NCBI GenBank assembly: GCA_002350845.1
Contig: DEFL01000005.1
Coordinates: forward strand, 101,266-165,265
Direction: 5' to 3'
Length of the DNA stretch: 64,000 nucleotides
Origin: Christensenella sp. UBA2853
GTDB lineage: Bacteria > Bacillota > Clostridia > Christensenellales > Aristaeellaceae
Shown here: positions 24,681 to 32,803 of the stretch, piece after piece
Numbering within the stretch: position 1 is the first letter of the stretch
How the letters are laid out: every line of letters starts with the position of its first letter
The notes under the pieces: model-generated
What the model saw: the letters and a program-made list of their open reading frames with translations, nothing else
Told to the model about the DNA's origin: nothing
Databases searched by the model: none
Position numbers and translations under genes: made by a program

Positions 24681-27320
24681 ATGCTGCGTTATGAGGATAC
24701 CTCCCTGCCTTTTGAAGCGCGTGCCGCCGATCTGGTCAGCCGTCTGACGCTTCAGGAAAAAGCCCTTCAGCTGTCACACAATGCCCCGGCGATTCCGCGT
24801 CTGAATATCCGCGCCTGGAACTGGTGGAATGAAGCCTCCCACGGCGTCACGCCGGCTGTTGTGCAGGAGTTCAAACAGGCGACCTGCTTTCCCACCTGCC
24901 TCGCCATGAGCCAGACATGGAATGAAGAGCTCGTCACGCAGGTGACCACCGTGATCTCCGACGAGATCCGTGCCCTGCGCAATACGATCGGGAAAGAGCT
25001 GGATTACTGGTGCCCGACCGTCAATATGGGCCGCGATCCCCGATGGGGCCGCAATGATGAAAACTTCGGAGAAGATCCTTATCTGGCCGGCAAACTGGCC
25101 GCCGCCTATGTGCGCGGACTGCAGGGAGATGACCCCGTCTATCTGAAGGCCATTTCCACGCCCAAGCATTTTGCCGCCAACAATTCGGAATACAACCGCT
25201 GCAATGGTTCATCCAACATGGATGAAGCCACGCTCCGCGAGTATTACCTTCCGGTTTTCGAGCGCTGCGTCCGGGAAGGCGGCGCCAGGTCCATCATGAC
25301 CTCCTACAACCGGGTCAATGGAGTTCCCTCGTCTGCCAATGAACACCTCGTCCGGGAAATTCTCCGCGAAGAGTGGGGATTCAAGGGCTATATTGTATCG
25401 GATGACGGCGCCGTCGGAGATGTCGGTCCCAATTCTTCGCTCATGTTCGGAAAACTGCGCGGTCAGTTTTACGCAAAGACCATGCCGGAGGCCTCCGCAC
25501 TCTGCCTGAAGGCAGGCACTGATATCTGCACGGGCATTGAGCATGATCTCTACCTGATGAAAGCAGTCGAGGAAGGGCTGGTCTCTGAAGATGATCTGGA
25601 TCGTTCGCTGATCCGCATCTTTACAGCCCGTTTCCGCCTGGGCGAATTTGACACGCCCCGGCCGTTCGGCCAGTTCGGCGAAGACTCCCTGTGCACAGAG
25701 GCCGCCGGTGCGCTCGCACGCCGTGCTGCCGCAGAATCGCTGACACTGCTGAAAAACGAAGGTGCTCTGCTCCCCATTGCACCGGACGTGAAAAAGATCA
25801 CGGTCATCGGGCCCAACGCGATCTACCGGCAGTTCGGCAGCTATTCCATCGGCGGCAATCCGCGCAGCGACTGCGATACAAAGATTTCTGTTCCGCCGCT
25901 TCAGGGCATCCTTGCCGAGGCGGAGAAGCGCGGCATCACGGTCAGCTATCAGAAGGGCTGGAACATGGCAAAGCATGAGTTCCGGCGTCCCGAACCCACA
26001 CCCGCGCTGCTGAAGTATGCTGAGGATGCCGGCATGTCCCCTGAAGATTACCTGAAAAACAGAGTCCCCGAGGATGAACGGGAATTCCGGCACAGTAAAT
26101 TTGCCCCGTTTATGGAATTCATGAAGCGTCCCGTTCTCCCTCCGCGCCACCCGGTGAGCGATCCCTTCCTGGATCAGTCGGATGAGGATCTGATGCGCCA
26201 GGCGCTTGAGAGCGCAAAGGAAGCCGATCTGGTGATCGTTGTGGCCGGAACGGATCCCAGTGTGACCCGCGAAGGTGCAGACCGCCTTTCTCTGGATCTC
26301 CCCTATGATCAGAACGAAAAAATCAAACAGATTCTCGCTGTCAATGCCCGCACGGTCGTTGTCTGCGTCGTGTCCGGTCCTGTGACAGGCGATTTCATGG
26401 ACCATGTGCCTGCCCTTCTTTGTGCCACGTATGCCGGTGAATCCCAGGGCAGTGCCATCGCGGACATTCTCTTTGGCAATATCACCCCCAGCGGACACCT
26501 GTCAGAGACCTGGTTCTATCGGGACAGTGATCTTCCGCATATCCGCGAATACGGCATCCGTCCCTTTGATACAGCAACCGAGCGCGGAAGAACCTATCTC
26601 TACTACCTCGGCGATGTACGCTTCCCCTTCGGACGCGGTCTTTCCTATACCGCTTTCCGCTATGAAGATTTCCGGATGAACCGGGCTGTCTATGATGCCG
26701 ATGACATCATGGAGATCTCCTGCACCGTCACCAATACCGGAGCATGTGCCGGCGCTGCCGTACCCCAGCTGTATTTCCGCAAAATTGCCCTGTATGACAA
26801 CAAGCCGCTTCGGCAGCTGATCGGCTTCCAGAAGATCCAGCTTCTGCCCGGGGAATCCCGCTGCATCACCTTCACGGTGCCTGTATCGGAATGCCGGTTC
26901 TGGAACAGCTGGAAACACCGGTTTGAAGTGGAAGAAGGCGAATATGCATTCTGGATCGGAGAGGACTGTGAAGATCTGACATCCACATCCCCCATTCACG
27001 TGCACCTCACCGGCACCTGGCACGCGCCCCTGTCTGCGGTCACCCTTAGGACGGAGCGCTCTGTGCTGCATGCGGGCGAATCCGAATCGCTCCGCGTCAC
27101 CGCTGCACGGACCAATGCGGAACATCTTGAAACCGAAACGCTTCCCTTTGTCTTCACATCCAGCGATGATTCCGTCGTCCGAATCGACGGCAGAACGCTG
27201 ACCGCGCTCCGTCCCGGCGCCGTGCAGGTCCGGGCGTGCCTGACGCTGGACGGCATCACGAAGGAAGATGTCATCGGCCTGTGCGTGCTCCCCGGGACAG
27301 AGGATGCACCGATCCAGTAA
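24681..27320 (+). CDS. GH3 family beta-glycosidase (beta-glucosidase/beta-xylosidase)
   Basis: The 879-residue enzyme has the GH3 layout. The N-terminal barrel has PTVNMGRDPRWGRNDENFGEDP near 115, KHFAANN near 165 and the nucleophile Asp in YIVSDDGAVG near 245. The alpha/beta sandwich follows (SLTLLKNEGALLPI near 355). A fibronectin-III-like domain begins near 650 (GRGLSYTAFRYEDF), and the last about 90 residues resemble a bacterial Ig-like group 2 domain. An insertion of about 75 residues (430-505) sits within the sandwich domain. No signal peptide is seen. The ATG at 24681 has AGGAG eight bases upstream, while the TTG at 24654 overlaps the ribosome site. Substrate is inferred only broadly. 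Confidence 0.92.
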   Translation: MLRYEDTSLPFEARAADLVSRLTLQEKALQLSHNAPAIPRLNIRAWNWWNEASHGVTPAVVQEFKQATCFPTCLAMSQTWNEELVTQVTTVISDEIRALRNTIGKELDYWCPTVNMGRDPRWGRNDENFGEDPYLAGKLAAAYVRGLQGDDPVYLKAISTPKHFAANNSEYNRCNGSSNMDEATLREYYLPVFERCVREGGARSIMTSYNRVNGVPSSANEHLVREILREEWGFKGYIVSDDGAVGDVGPNSSLMFGKLRGQFYAKTMPEASALCLKAGTDICTGIEHDLYLMKAVEEGLVSEDDLDRSLIRIFTARFRLGEFDTPRPFGQFGEDSLCTEAAGALARRAAAESLTLLKNEGALLPIAPDVKKITVIGPNAIYRQFGSYSIGGNPRSDCDTKISVPPLQGILAEAEKRGITVSYQKGWNMAKHEFRRPEPTPALLKYAEDAGMSPEDYLKNRVPEDEREFRHSKFAPFMEFMKRPVLPPRHPVSDPFLDQSDEDLMRQALESAKEADLVIVVAGTDPSVTREGADRLSLDLPYDQNEKIKQILAVNARTVVVCVVSGPVTGDFMDHVPALLCATYAGESQGSAIADILFGNITPSGHLSETWFYRDSDLPHIREYGIRPFDTATERGRTYLYYLGDVRFPFGRGLSYTAFRYEDFRMNRAVYDADDIMEISCTVTNTGACAGAAVPQLYFRKIALYDNKPLRQLIGFQKIQLLPGESRCITFTVPVSECRFWNSWKHRFEVEEGEYAFWIGEDCEDLTSTSPIHVHLTGTWHAPLSAVTLRTERSVLHAGESESLRVTAARTNAEHLETETLPFVFTSSDDSVVRIDGRTLTALRPGAVQVRACLTLDGITKEDVIGLCVLPGTEDAPIQ

Positions 27321-27337
27321 GAAAGACTGTCTCAGAT

Positions 27338-27377
27338 GATTTCTCCTTCAGGCCATCATGCTCCTGAAGGAGAAATC
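27338..27377. terminator. 15-bp hairpin after the GH3 gene
   Basis: GATTTCTCCTTCAGG and CCTGAAGGAGAAATC form a perfect 15-base stem with a 10-base loop, 18 bases after the stop codon. No T run follows on either strand, so it may be an mRNA 3'-end stabiliser or a non-canonical terminator. Confidence 0.55.
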
Positions 27378-27672
27378 GTCCCGAACCGACTAAAGTCTGC
27401 ATCTTTTTTATTCAATCCGAAAGGTTTCTCTTTCCTGAAAGCCTGGTTCCAGTGCCTCATTTTCCCCTTTGTGCACTTTTTGATGGCGAAAAAAAAGAAT
27501 ATAGCCGTGCAGGTCATCGTTTCCAAACACGTTGCTCCCCAACGCTTTTGCATATTTTGCACCCTCAATAAAATTTGCATATTTACTTTCGATGCCCTGT
27601 GAAGTATAAATGAACCAGATTTGAATTGCACAGCTCGTTTTCCTCAATCAGGATTTTTTCACGCTGAATAAA
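27378..27672. other. AT-rich intergenic stretch upstream of the GH4 operon
   Basis: About 295 bases are clearly richer in A and T than their surroundings. A minus-strand frame at 27408-27647 (79 codons, TTG start) has no ribosome site and no recognised homologue. An adjacent frame gives a plausible protein-like stretch just before it, so a decayed gene is possible. The promoter of the GH4 operon should lie at the right end. Confidence 0.4.
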
Positions 27673-27686
27673 ACGAAACGTTTCGT
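27673..27686. promoter_or_regulatory. LacI-type operator (site 4)
   Basis: ACGAAACGTTTCGT is a perfect 14-base palindrome, 33 bases before the GH4 start and the presumed control point of the seven-gene operon that follows. Confidence 0.72.
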
Positions 27687-27719
27687 CTCCATCTCTACAG
27701 AACGATTCGGAGGAACGCT

Positions 27720-29048
27720 ATGAATCCGGCAAGGAAAATCGTATTCATCGGCGCAGGCAGCTTCATCTTTACACGCAGCCTTGTGCGCGACATTCTGACA
27801 TTTGATGCACTGCGCAACGCCGAGATCTGGCTGGTCGACATCAATCCGGAACATCTGGAGATGGCGCGCAGAATGGTTCAGCGCTATGTCGATGCGGGTC
27901 ACTATCCTGCAACAGTGCACTGCACACTCGACCGCCGGGAGGCGCTGCCCGGGGCCGACGGCATCCTGTGCACCATCCAGGTCGGCGGCTGGGAGCCGCT
28001 GAAGGATGAGCTCGGGATTCCTTCCAAATATGGCATCGAAGCTGCGATCGGTGACACACGGGGTGTCTGGGGTTTCTTCTGTTACCTCCGCACCATTCAG
28101 GCCATCGTCGATATCGCCCGCGATGTCCAGGAACTCTGTCCTGATGCCGTCTTTCTGAATTATACCAATCCCATGGCCATGATCTGCCGCACCGTCCAGA
28201 CACTGTTTCCGAAACTGAACTTTGTCGGACTATGTCACAGTGTCCAGGAAACGATCATGCTCCTGGCCAAATGGCTGAAAGCTGACCCGAAGGATATGAC
28301 GTATACCTGTGCGGGACTGAATCATACGGCCTTTTATCTGACACTGAAATTAAACGGACAGGATGCCTATCCCCTCCTCCGCCGCATTGTCGATGATCCG
28401 GACATCTATAAAACGGAACGCGTCCGCATCGAAATGTTCAAGCATCTCGGGTATTTTGTGACAGAAAGTTCCTATCATAATAGCGAATACAACGGCTGGT
28501 TCCGCAAGCGGGATGATCTGATGATGCAGTATTGTCCCCCGGTGAACTTTGATGGGACGCCCGGTGAATTCTTCAGTCAGAGACTGCAGCACGGCGGCTT
28601 CTTCCGGGGCAGGTCCCGGATGGAGATGCTGGAGAAATGGTTTACGGAAGAGATTTCCCTCGACCGCGGTCATGAATTCGCCAGTTACATCTTCAATGCC
28701 TGCTTCGGCGACGGTACACCTTTCGAGTTCAATGGCAACGTCCGGAACTTCGGTCTGATCGACAATCTGCCCGAAGGTGCCTGCGTTGAAGTCCCGATTC
28801 TGGCCGGTCCCAACGGACTGAAAGCCACCCATATCGGACCGATGCCGCGGGAGCTGGCCCTGCTCAACTCCATTGAAAGCCAGACCGAGGAGATGGCGGT
28901 GGAAGCCTATCTGACGAAGGACAAATCCCTGATCTACAAGGCTGTCTATTACGATCCGTATACCGCCGCAAAACTGAGCCTGGACGAAATGGACAGGATG
29001 GTTGATGAGATGTTCGAGGCCTGCGGAAAATACCACAGTTTCTGGTAA
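27720..29048 (+). CDS. GH4 family glycosidase, alpha-galactosidase type (MelA-like)
   Basis: GH4 enzymes use NAD+ and a divalent metal for a redox-assisted cleavage. The 442-residue product has the N-terminal dinucleotide fold FIGAGSFIFTRSL (residues 8-20), IGDTRGVWGF near 115, NYTNPMAM near 148, and the metal-binding CHSVQ near 174 with AGLNHTAF near 198. The CHSV form is that of alpha-galactosidases such as MelA. Phospho-glycosidases of the family carry CNxP instead. Alpha-glucuronidase activity cannot be excluded. GGAGG lies six bases before the ATG. It is the first gene of the transport and hydrolysis operon, directly under an operator. Confidence 0.9.
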   Translation: MNPARKIVFIGAGSFIFTRSLVRDILTFDALRNAEIWLVDINPEHLEMARRMVQRYVDAGHYPATVHCTLDRREALPGADGILCTIQVGGWEPLKDELGIPSKYGIEAAIGDTRGVWGFFCYLRTIQAIVDIARDVQELCPDAVFLNYTNPMAMICRTVQTLFPKLNFVGLCHSVQETIMLLAKWLKADPKDMTYTCAGLNHTAFYLTLKLNGQDAYPLLRRIVDDPDIYKTERVRIEMFKHLGYFVTESSYHNSEYNGWFRKRDDLMMQYCPPVNFDGTPGEFFSQRLQHGGFFRGRSRMEMLEKWFTEEISLDRGHEFASYIFNACFGDGTPFEFNGNVRNFGLIDNLPEGACVEVPILAGPNGLKATHIGPMPRELALLNSIESQTEEMAVEAYLTKDKSLIYKAVYYDPYTAAKLSLDEMDRMVDEMFEACGKYHSFW

Positions 29049-29120
29049 GCATGGATCTGAATCCGCTTTTCTATAACAACTGGTAACTCTGCCGGAACAA
29101 ATCATGGAGGTGAGGAGCGT

Positions 29121-30065
29121 ATGTCCAAAGGACACGTGATTCCCAAGAAAACCCTGGGACAGCGAATCCGCCAGGATTTTCACCGCTACAAACTGGTGTA
29201 TCTGATCGGTTTACTGTGCCTGGTCTATTATGTCATTTTCTGTTATATGCCCATGGGCGGCGTGGTCATCGCCTTCAAGGATTTCCGTCCGGCCCGCGGC
29301 ATCTTCGGCAGCAAGTGGGCCAATCCCTGGTACAAATACTTCGACCAGTTCTTCAACGGCTATTATTTCGGAAGACTTCTCCGCAATACGCTGCTGATCA
29401 ATCTGCAGGACCTGGTCTTCGGCTTCCCGGCGCCCATCCTCCTGGCCCTGCTGCTCAATGAACTGCGTTCCACAGCCTTCAAGCGCACGGTTCAGACCGT
29501 CACCTACCTTCCGCACTTCATCTCCCAGGTGGTTGTCTGCGGCATTATTCTGGATTTCTTCTCTTCCAGCGGTGTAGTGAATCAGATCATCATGGCCCTG
29601 GGCGGGCAGAGAGTTCTGTTCATGCAGGAGCCTTCCTTCTTCCAGCCGCTGTATGTCGGCACCGGCATCTGGCAGGGCGTTGGATACGGATCCATCATCT
29701 ATCTCTCCGCACTCGGCGGCGTCAATGCCGACCTGTACGATGCAGCCGCCATTGATGGATGCAACCGTTTCCGCCGCGTCATTCACGTCACGCTTCCCGG
29801 CATCCTGCCCACCATCATCATCATGCTGATCCTGAAGATCGGAAGCATGCTGAACGTCGGTTTTGAAAAAATCATTCTCCTCTATAACGAGACCATCTAT
29901 GAGACATCGGACGTTATTTCTTCCTTTGTTTATCGGTATGGCATGCAGAAGGGCAATTACAGCTATGCGACTGCAGTAGGACTGTTCAACTCCGTCTTCA
30001 ATTTCATCCTGCTCATTGCCTTCAATGCACTCAGCAGAAAAGTCAGCGATGTCTCGCTGTGGTAA
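29121..30065 (+). CDS. carbohydrate ABC transporter permease, LplB-like
   Basis: A 314-residue inner-membrane permease of the CUT1 family has six predicted helices, the first being LVYLIGLLCLVYYVIFCYM near residue 25. The EAA loop that contacts the ATPase appears as DAAAIDGCNRFRRVIHVTLPGI near 210. It pairs with the following permease and the solute-binding protein at 31096-32724. LplB/YtcP-type transporters of this group import oligosaccharides. GAGGAG precedes the ATG. No ATP-binding subunit is encoded in the window, which is normal for systems served by a shared MsmK/MsmX-type ATPase. Confidence 0.93.
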   Translation: MSKGHVIPKKTLGQRIRQDFHRYKLVYLIGLLCLVYYVIFCYMPMGGVVIAFKDFRPARGIFGSKWANPWYKYFDQFFNGYYFGRLLRNTLLINLQDLVFGFPAPILLALLLNELRSTAFKRTVQTVTYLPHFISQVVVCGIILDFFSSSGVVNQIIMALGGQRVLFMQEPSFFQPLYVGTGIWQGVGYGSIIYLSALGGVNADLYDAAAIDGCNRFRRVIHVTLPGILPTIIIMLILKIGSMLNVGFEKIILLYNETIYETSDVISSFVYRYGMQKGNYSYATAVGLFNSVFNFILLIAFNALSRKVSDVSLW

Positions 30066-30078
30066 AGGAGGGATGGAT

Positions 30079-31029
30079 ATGAAGTTCGGCAAGAAAGAAA
30101 AAAACATCGTTCCTCATGACATTCACCACGGAAACTGGTATTACGGCCGTCCTTCCGCCGGCAGCTGGGTATTTGATATCTTCAACATTCTTTTCATGAT
30201 TCTTCTGATGCTGATCACGGTTTACCCCTTCCTGTATGTTCTCTATGCCTCACTTAGTGATCCGCTGAAGCTTTCCTCTCACCAGGGCATCCTCTGGGGC
30301 CCACTCGGTTTTTCCATCAAGGGCTACCAGTTCGTGCTGAATTACCGGGCAATCTGGAACGGCTACGGTGTGACACTGTTCCTGGCCACCGTCGGTACCG
30401 CCTGCACGCTGATTGCTTCTCTGCTCTTTGCTTTTGTTCTGAGCAAGAAGGACAGCATGCTCCACAGCTTTTTCACCTTTGCCGCTGTCTTCACCATGTA
30501 CTTTAACGGCGGTATGATTCCGACCTATCTCATTGTCAAGGAAGTCGGACTCCTCGATACACTCTGGTCCCTGATCATCCCGGGACTCATCAGCACCTAC
30601 TATGTCATCATTCTGCGCACGGCCATCATGGGCATTCCCCAGGAAATGACCGAGTCCGCCGAGCTGGATGGGGCCAATGAATTCACCATTCTGGTTCGCA
30701 TCCTGATCCCCCTGATCATCCCCACCATCGCCGCCATCGGCCTGTTCATCGTGGTCGGCTACTGGAACAGCTGGACGAGTGCTCTCCTCTATATTCAGGA
30801 TGGCAAAAAGCAGCCGCTTCAGATGGTGCTCCGGCAGATCGTCATCAACAATGACATGTCTGCCGCAGCCGGCAGCGGCAGCAGCAACCGTTCCGGTGAA
30901 GACCAGGCCACGCGCATGCTGCTGAAGTATGCCACCATCATGGTCTCCGTCATCCCGATTATCTGTGTCTATCCTTTCCTCCAGAAGTATTTCACCAAAG
31001 GCGTTATGATCGGCGCGCTCAAAGGCTGA
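30079..31029 (+). CDS. carbohydrate ABC transporter permease, LplC-like
   Basis: The second permease of the importer, 316 residues with six predicted helices and the EAA loop ESAELDGANEFTILVRILIPLI near residue 195. A first helix IFNILFMILLMLITVYPFLY lies near 40, and the end FTKGVMIGALKG is the standard C-terminus of this group. The ATG at 30079 is seven bases after GGAGG. The frame extends upstream to 30016, but that would overlap the first permease and lacks a ribosome site. A solute-binding protein gene follows after 66 bases. Confidence 0.93.
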   Translation: MKFGKKEKNIVPHDIHHGNWYYGRPSAGSWVFDIFNILFMILLMLITVYPFLYVLYASLSDPLKLSSHQGILWGPLGFSIKGYQFVLNYRAIWNGYGVTLFLATVGTACTLIASLLFAFVLSKKDSMLHSFFTFAAVFTMYFNGGMIPTYLIVKEVGLLDTLWSLIIPGLISTYYVIILRTAIMGIPQEMTESAELDGANEFTILVRILIPLIIPTIAAIGLFIVVGYWNSWTSALLYIQDGKKQPLQMVLRQIVINNDMSAAAGSGSSNRSGEDQATRMLLKYATIMVSVIPIICVYPFLQKYFTKGVMIGALKG

Positions 31030-31095
31030 TCCTCATTCTCTCGTACGCATCATGGCTGGCATGCCATGACGTAAAATAAAAAGGAGGTCTCCCTC

Positions 31096-32724
31096 ATGAA
31101 GAAAGTCCTTTCATTCCTCTGTGCACTCGCCATGCTCGCGAGTCTCGTGTCTTTCGCAGTTGCGGAAGAGCCCGTGGAAATCACCTATTTCCGCCAGGAA
31201 CTGAACCGTAACGCCGCCGCTTACTACAGTGAGACGGCATGGTTCCAGGAACTCGAAAACCGCCTGAACATCAAGCTGACCATCCTCGGACCCGCCTCTT
31301 CCGACGACTACAACACGGCTGTCAACGCCATGCTGGTTTCCGGCGAATATCCGGATCTGCTGTATTTTGACTGGACGCAGTATTCCGGCGGCGCTATGGC
31401 CGGTGTTGAAGACGGCGTCATCGTGCCGATCAGCGAGATTCCCGAATACAAAGAGAAGGTCCCGAACTGGTTCAAGGTAATCGAAGAGAATGATGAAGTC
31501 CGCCGCGCTGTGACGCAGGATGACGGCTCCATCGTCACCTTCTGCCACTGGGAGCCCAACATTGCCCGTTCCGCTTACTGGGGCTATGCCATCCGCAAGG
31601 ACTGGCTGGACCGTCTGGGCCTGGCTGTCCCGACCACAGTGGATGAAGCCTATGAAGTCCTGAAGGCCTTCAAAGAGCAGGATGCCAACGGCAACGGCGA
31701 CCCGAACGACGAAATCCCGTTCAGCTGCTGCAACTGGTGGGGCACCGCTCATCCCGGCTTTGACACCCTGGCTGCTGCTTTCTCCCTGAAGGTCAACGTA
31801 ATGTATCGCGATCCTCAGGCCGGCAAGATCACCTACTGGACCGAATACAACAACGGCGAAAACTTCAAGGCCTATGTTGAAACCATGCGCAAGTGGTACG
31901 AAGAAGGCCTGATTGACGAAGAATTCGTCAGCCAGAAGTACGACGGCTGGACCGCCAAGATCACCGGCGACAAGGTCGGCATGTTCTTCTGCTTCCCGGA
32001 CAGCGTAGGCAGCTGGGAAGACTCCATCAAGCAGACCCTGAAAGACAACGCATATGGCAATCCTGATGACGTATGCATCTATGGTCTCGTCCCGCTTAAG
32101 GGCATCGACGGCGTCCCCTACACCTATGACAACGACAACGCCATGGTCAGCTTCGCCGGCGCCAACCAGCCCACCGTCATCACGACCGCTGCTGTCAAGA
32201 ACGGCCACATCGAGAAGTGCCTCGAACTCCTCAACTACCTCTACTCCGAAGAAGGCTCCGAACTGAACAACTGGGGCGTCGAAGGCGTTTCCTACACCAA
32301 GGATGCTGACGGAACCCATCACTGGACCGAAGCCGTCACCAACGATCCCGATTACGGCATGGCTGACGCCGTGTTCAAGTATGCTCTGCCCACTCTCGGC
32401 GGCTGGCCGAAGGCAATGAGCTATGAAGCATGGGGCTCCATGAACCTGGTTGTGCCGGATCAGATTACAACCCACAAGAACTATGCACTGTCCGACACCA
32501 GCCTGGATATCCCGTCCTTCGCTCTGAATGCTGAAGAACAGGAAACCTATTCCCGCATCATCACCGACGTGAACACTGCGGTTTCCGAAGTGTATCTGTC
32601 CGTGATCACCGGCAAGAAGGATGTCGCTGAACTCGACGCCCTGCTCGCACAGGTCAAGTCCATGGGCATTGGCGATGCTGTTGCAGCTTATCAGTCTGCC
32701 TATGATCGTTACATGAACCGTTAA
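31096..32724 (+). CDS. extracellular solute-binding protein (LipO-like)
   Basis: The 542-residue substrate-binding subunit of the importer. The signal peptide MKKVLSFLCALAMLASLVSF ends AVA, and its only cysteine is too early and in the wrong context for a lipobox, so it is not a standard lipoprotein. The mature part has the two-lobe family 1 pattern with the DANGNGDPNDEIP loop near residue 200. GGAGG lies nine bases before the ATG. A GC-rich hairpin without T run follows, as often found after highly expressed binding-protein genes. The specific sugar is unknown, but the flanking GH4, GH95 and GH51 enzymes point to galactose-, fucose- or arabinose-bearing oligosaccharides. Confidence 0.93.
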   Translation: MKKVLSFLCALAMLASLVSFAVAEEPVEITYFRQELNRNAAAYYSETAWFQELENRLNIKLTILGPASSDDYNTAVNAMLVSGEYPDLLYFDWTQYSGGAMAGVEDGVIVPISEIPEYKEKVPNWFKVIEENDEVRRAVTQDDGSIVTFCHWEPNIARSAYWGYAIRKDWLDRLGLAVPTTVDEAYEVLKAFKEQDANGNGDPNDEIPFSCCNWWGTAHPGFDTLAAAFSLKVNVMYRDPQAGKITYWTEYNNGENFKAYVETMRKWYEEGLIDEEFVSQKYDGWTAKITGDKVGMFFCFPDSVGSWEDSIKQTLKDNAYGNPDDVCIYGLVPLKGIDGVPYTYDNDNAMVSFAGANQPTVITTAAVKNGHIEKCLELLNYLYSEEGSELNNWGVEGVSYTKDADGTHHWTEAVTNDPDYGMADAVFKYALPTLGGWPKAMSYEAWGSMNLVVPDQITTHKNYALSDTSLDIPSFALNAEEQETYSRIITDVNTAVSEVYLSVITGKKDVAELDALLAQVKSMGIGDAVAAYQSAYDRYMNR

Positions 32725-32748
32725 TTCCAATTGAACTGAAATCTTTGC

Positions 32749-32772
32749 GCGGGGCGTCGAAAGACGCCCCGC
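32749..32772. other. intercistronic hairpin after the binding-protein gene
   Basis: GCGGGGCGTC and GACGCCCCGC form a perfect 10-base stem with a GAAA tetraloop, 25 bases after the stop. No T run follows. It probably protects the upstream mRNA and lowers downstream expression rather than ending transcription. Confidence 0.6.
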
Positions 32773-32803
32773 CATTCTAGAAATCAACAGAGAGATGAAT
32801 GTT

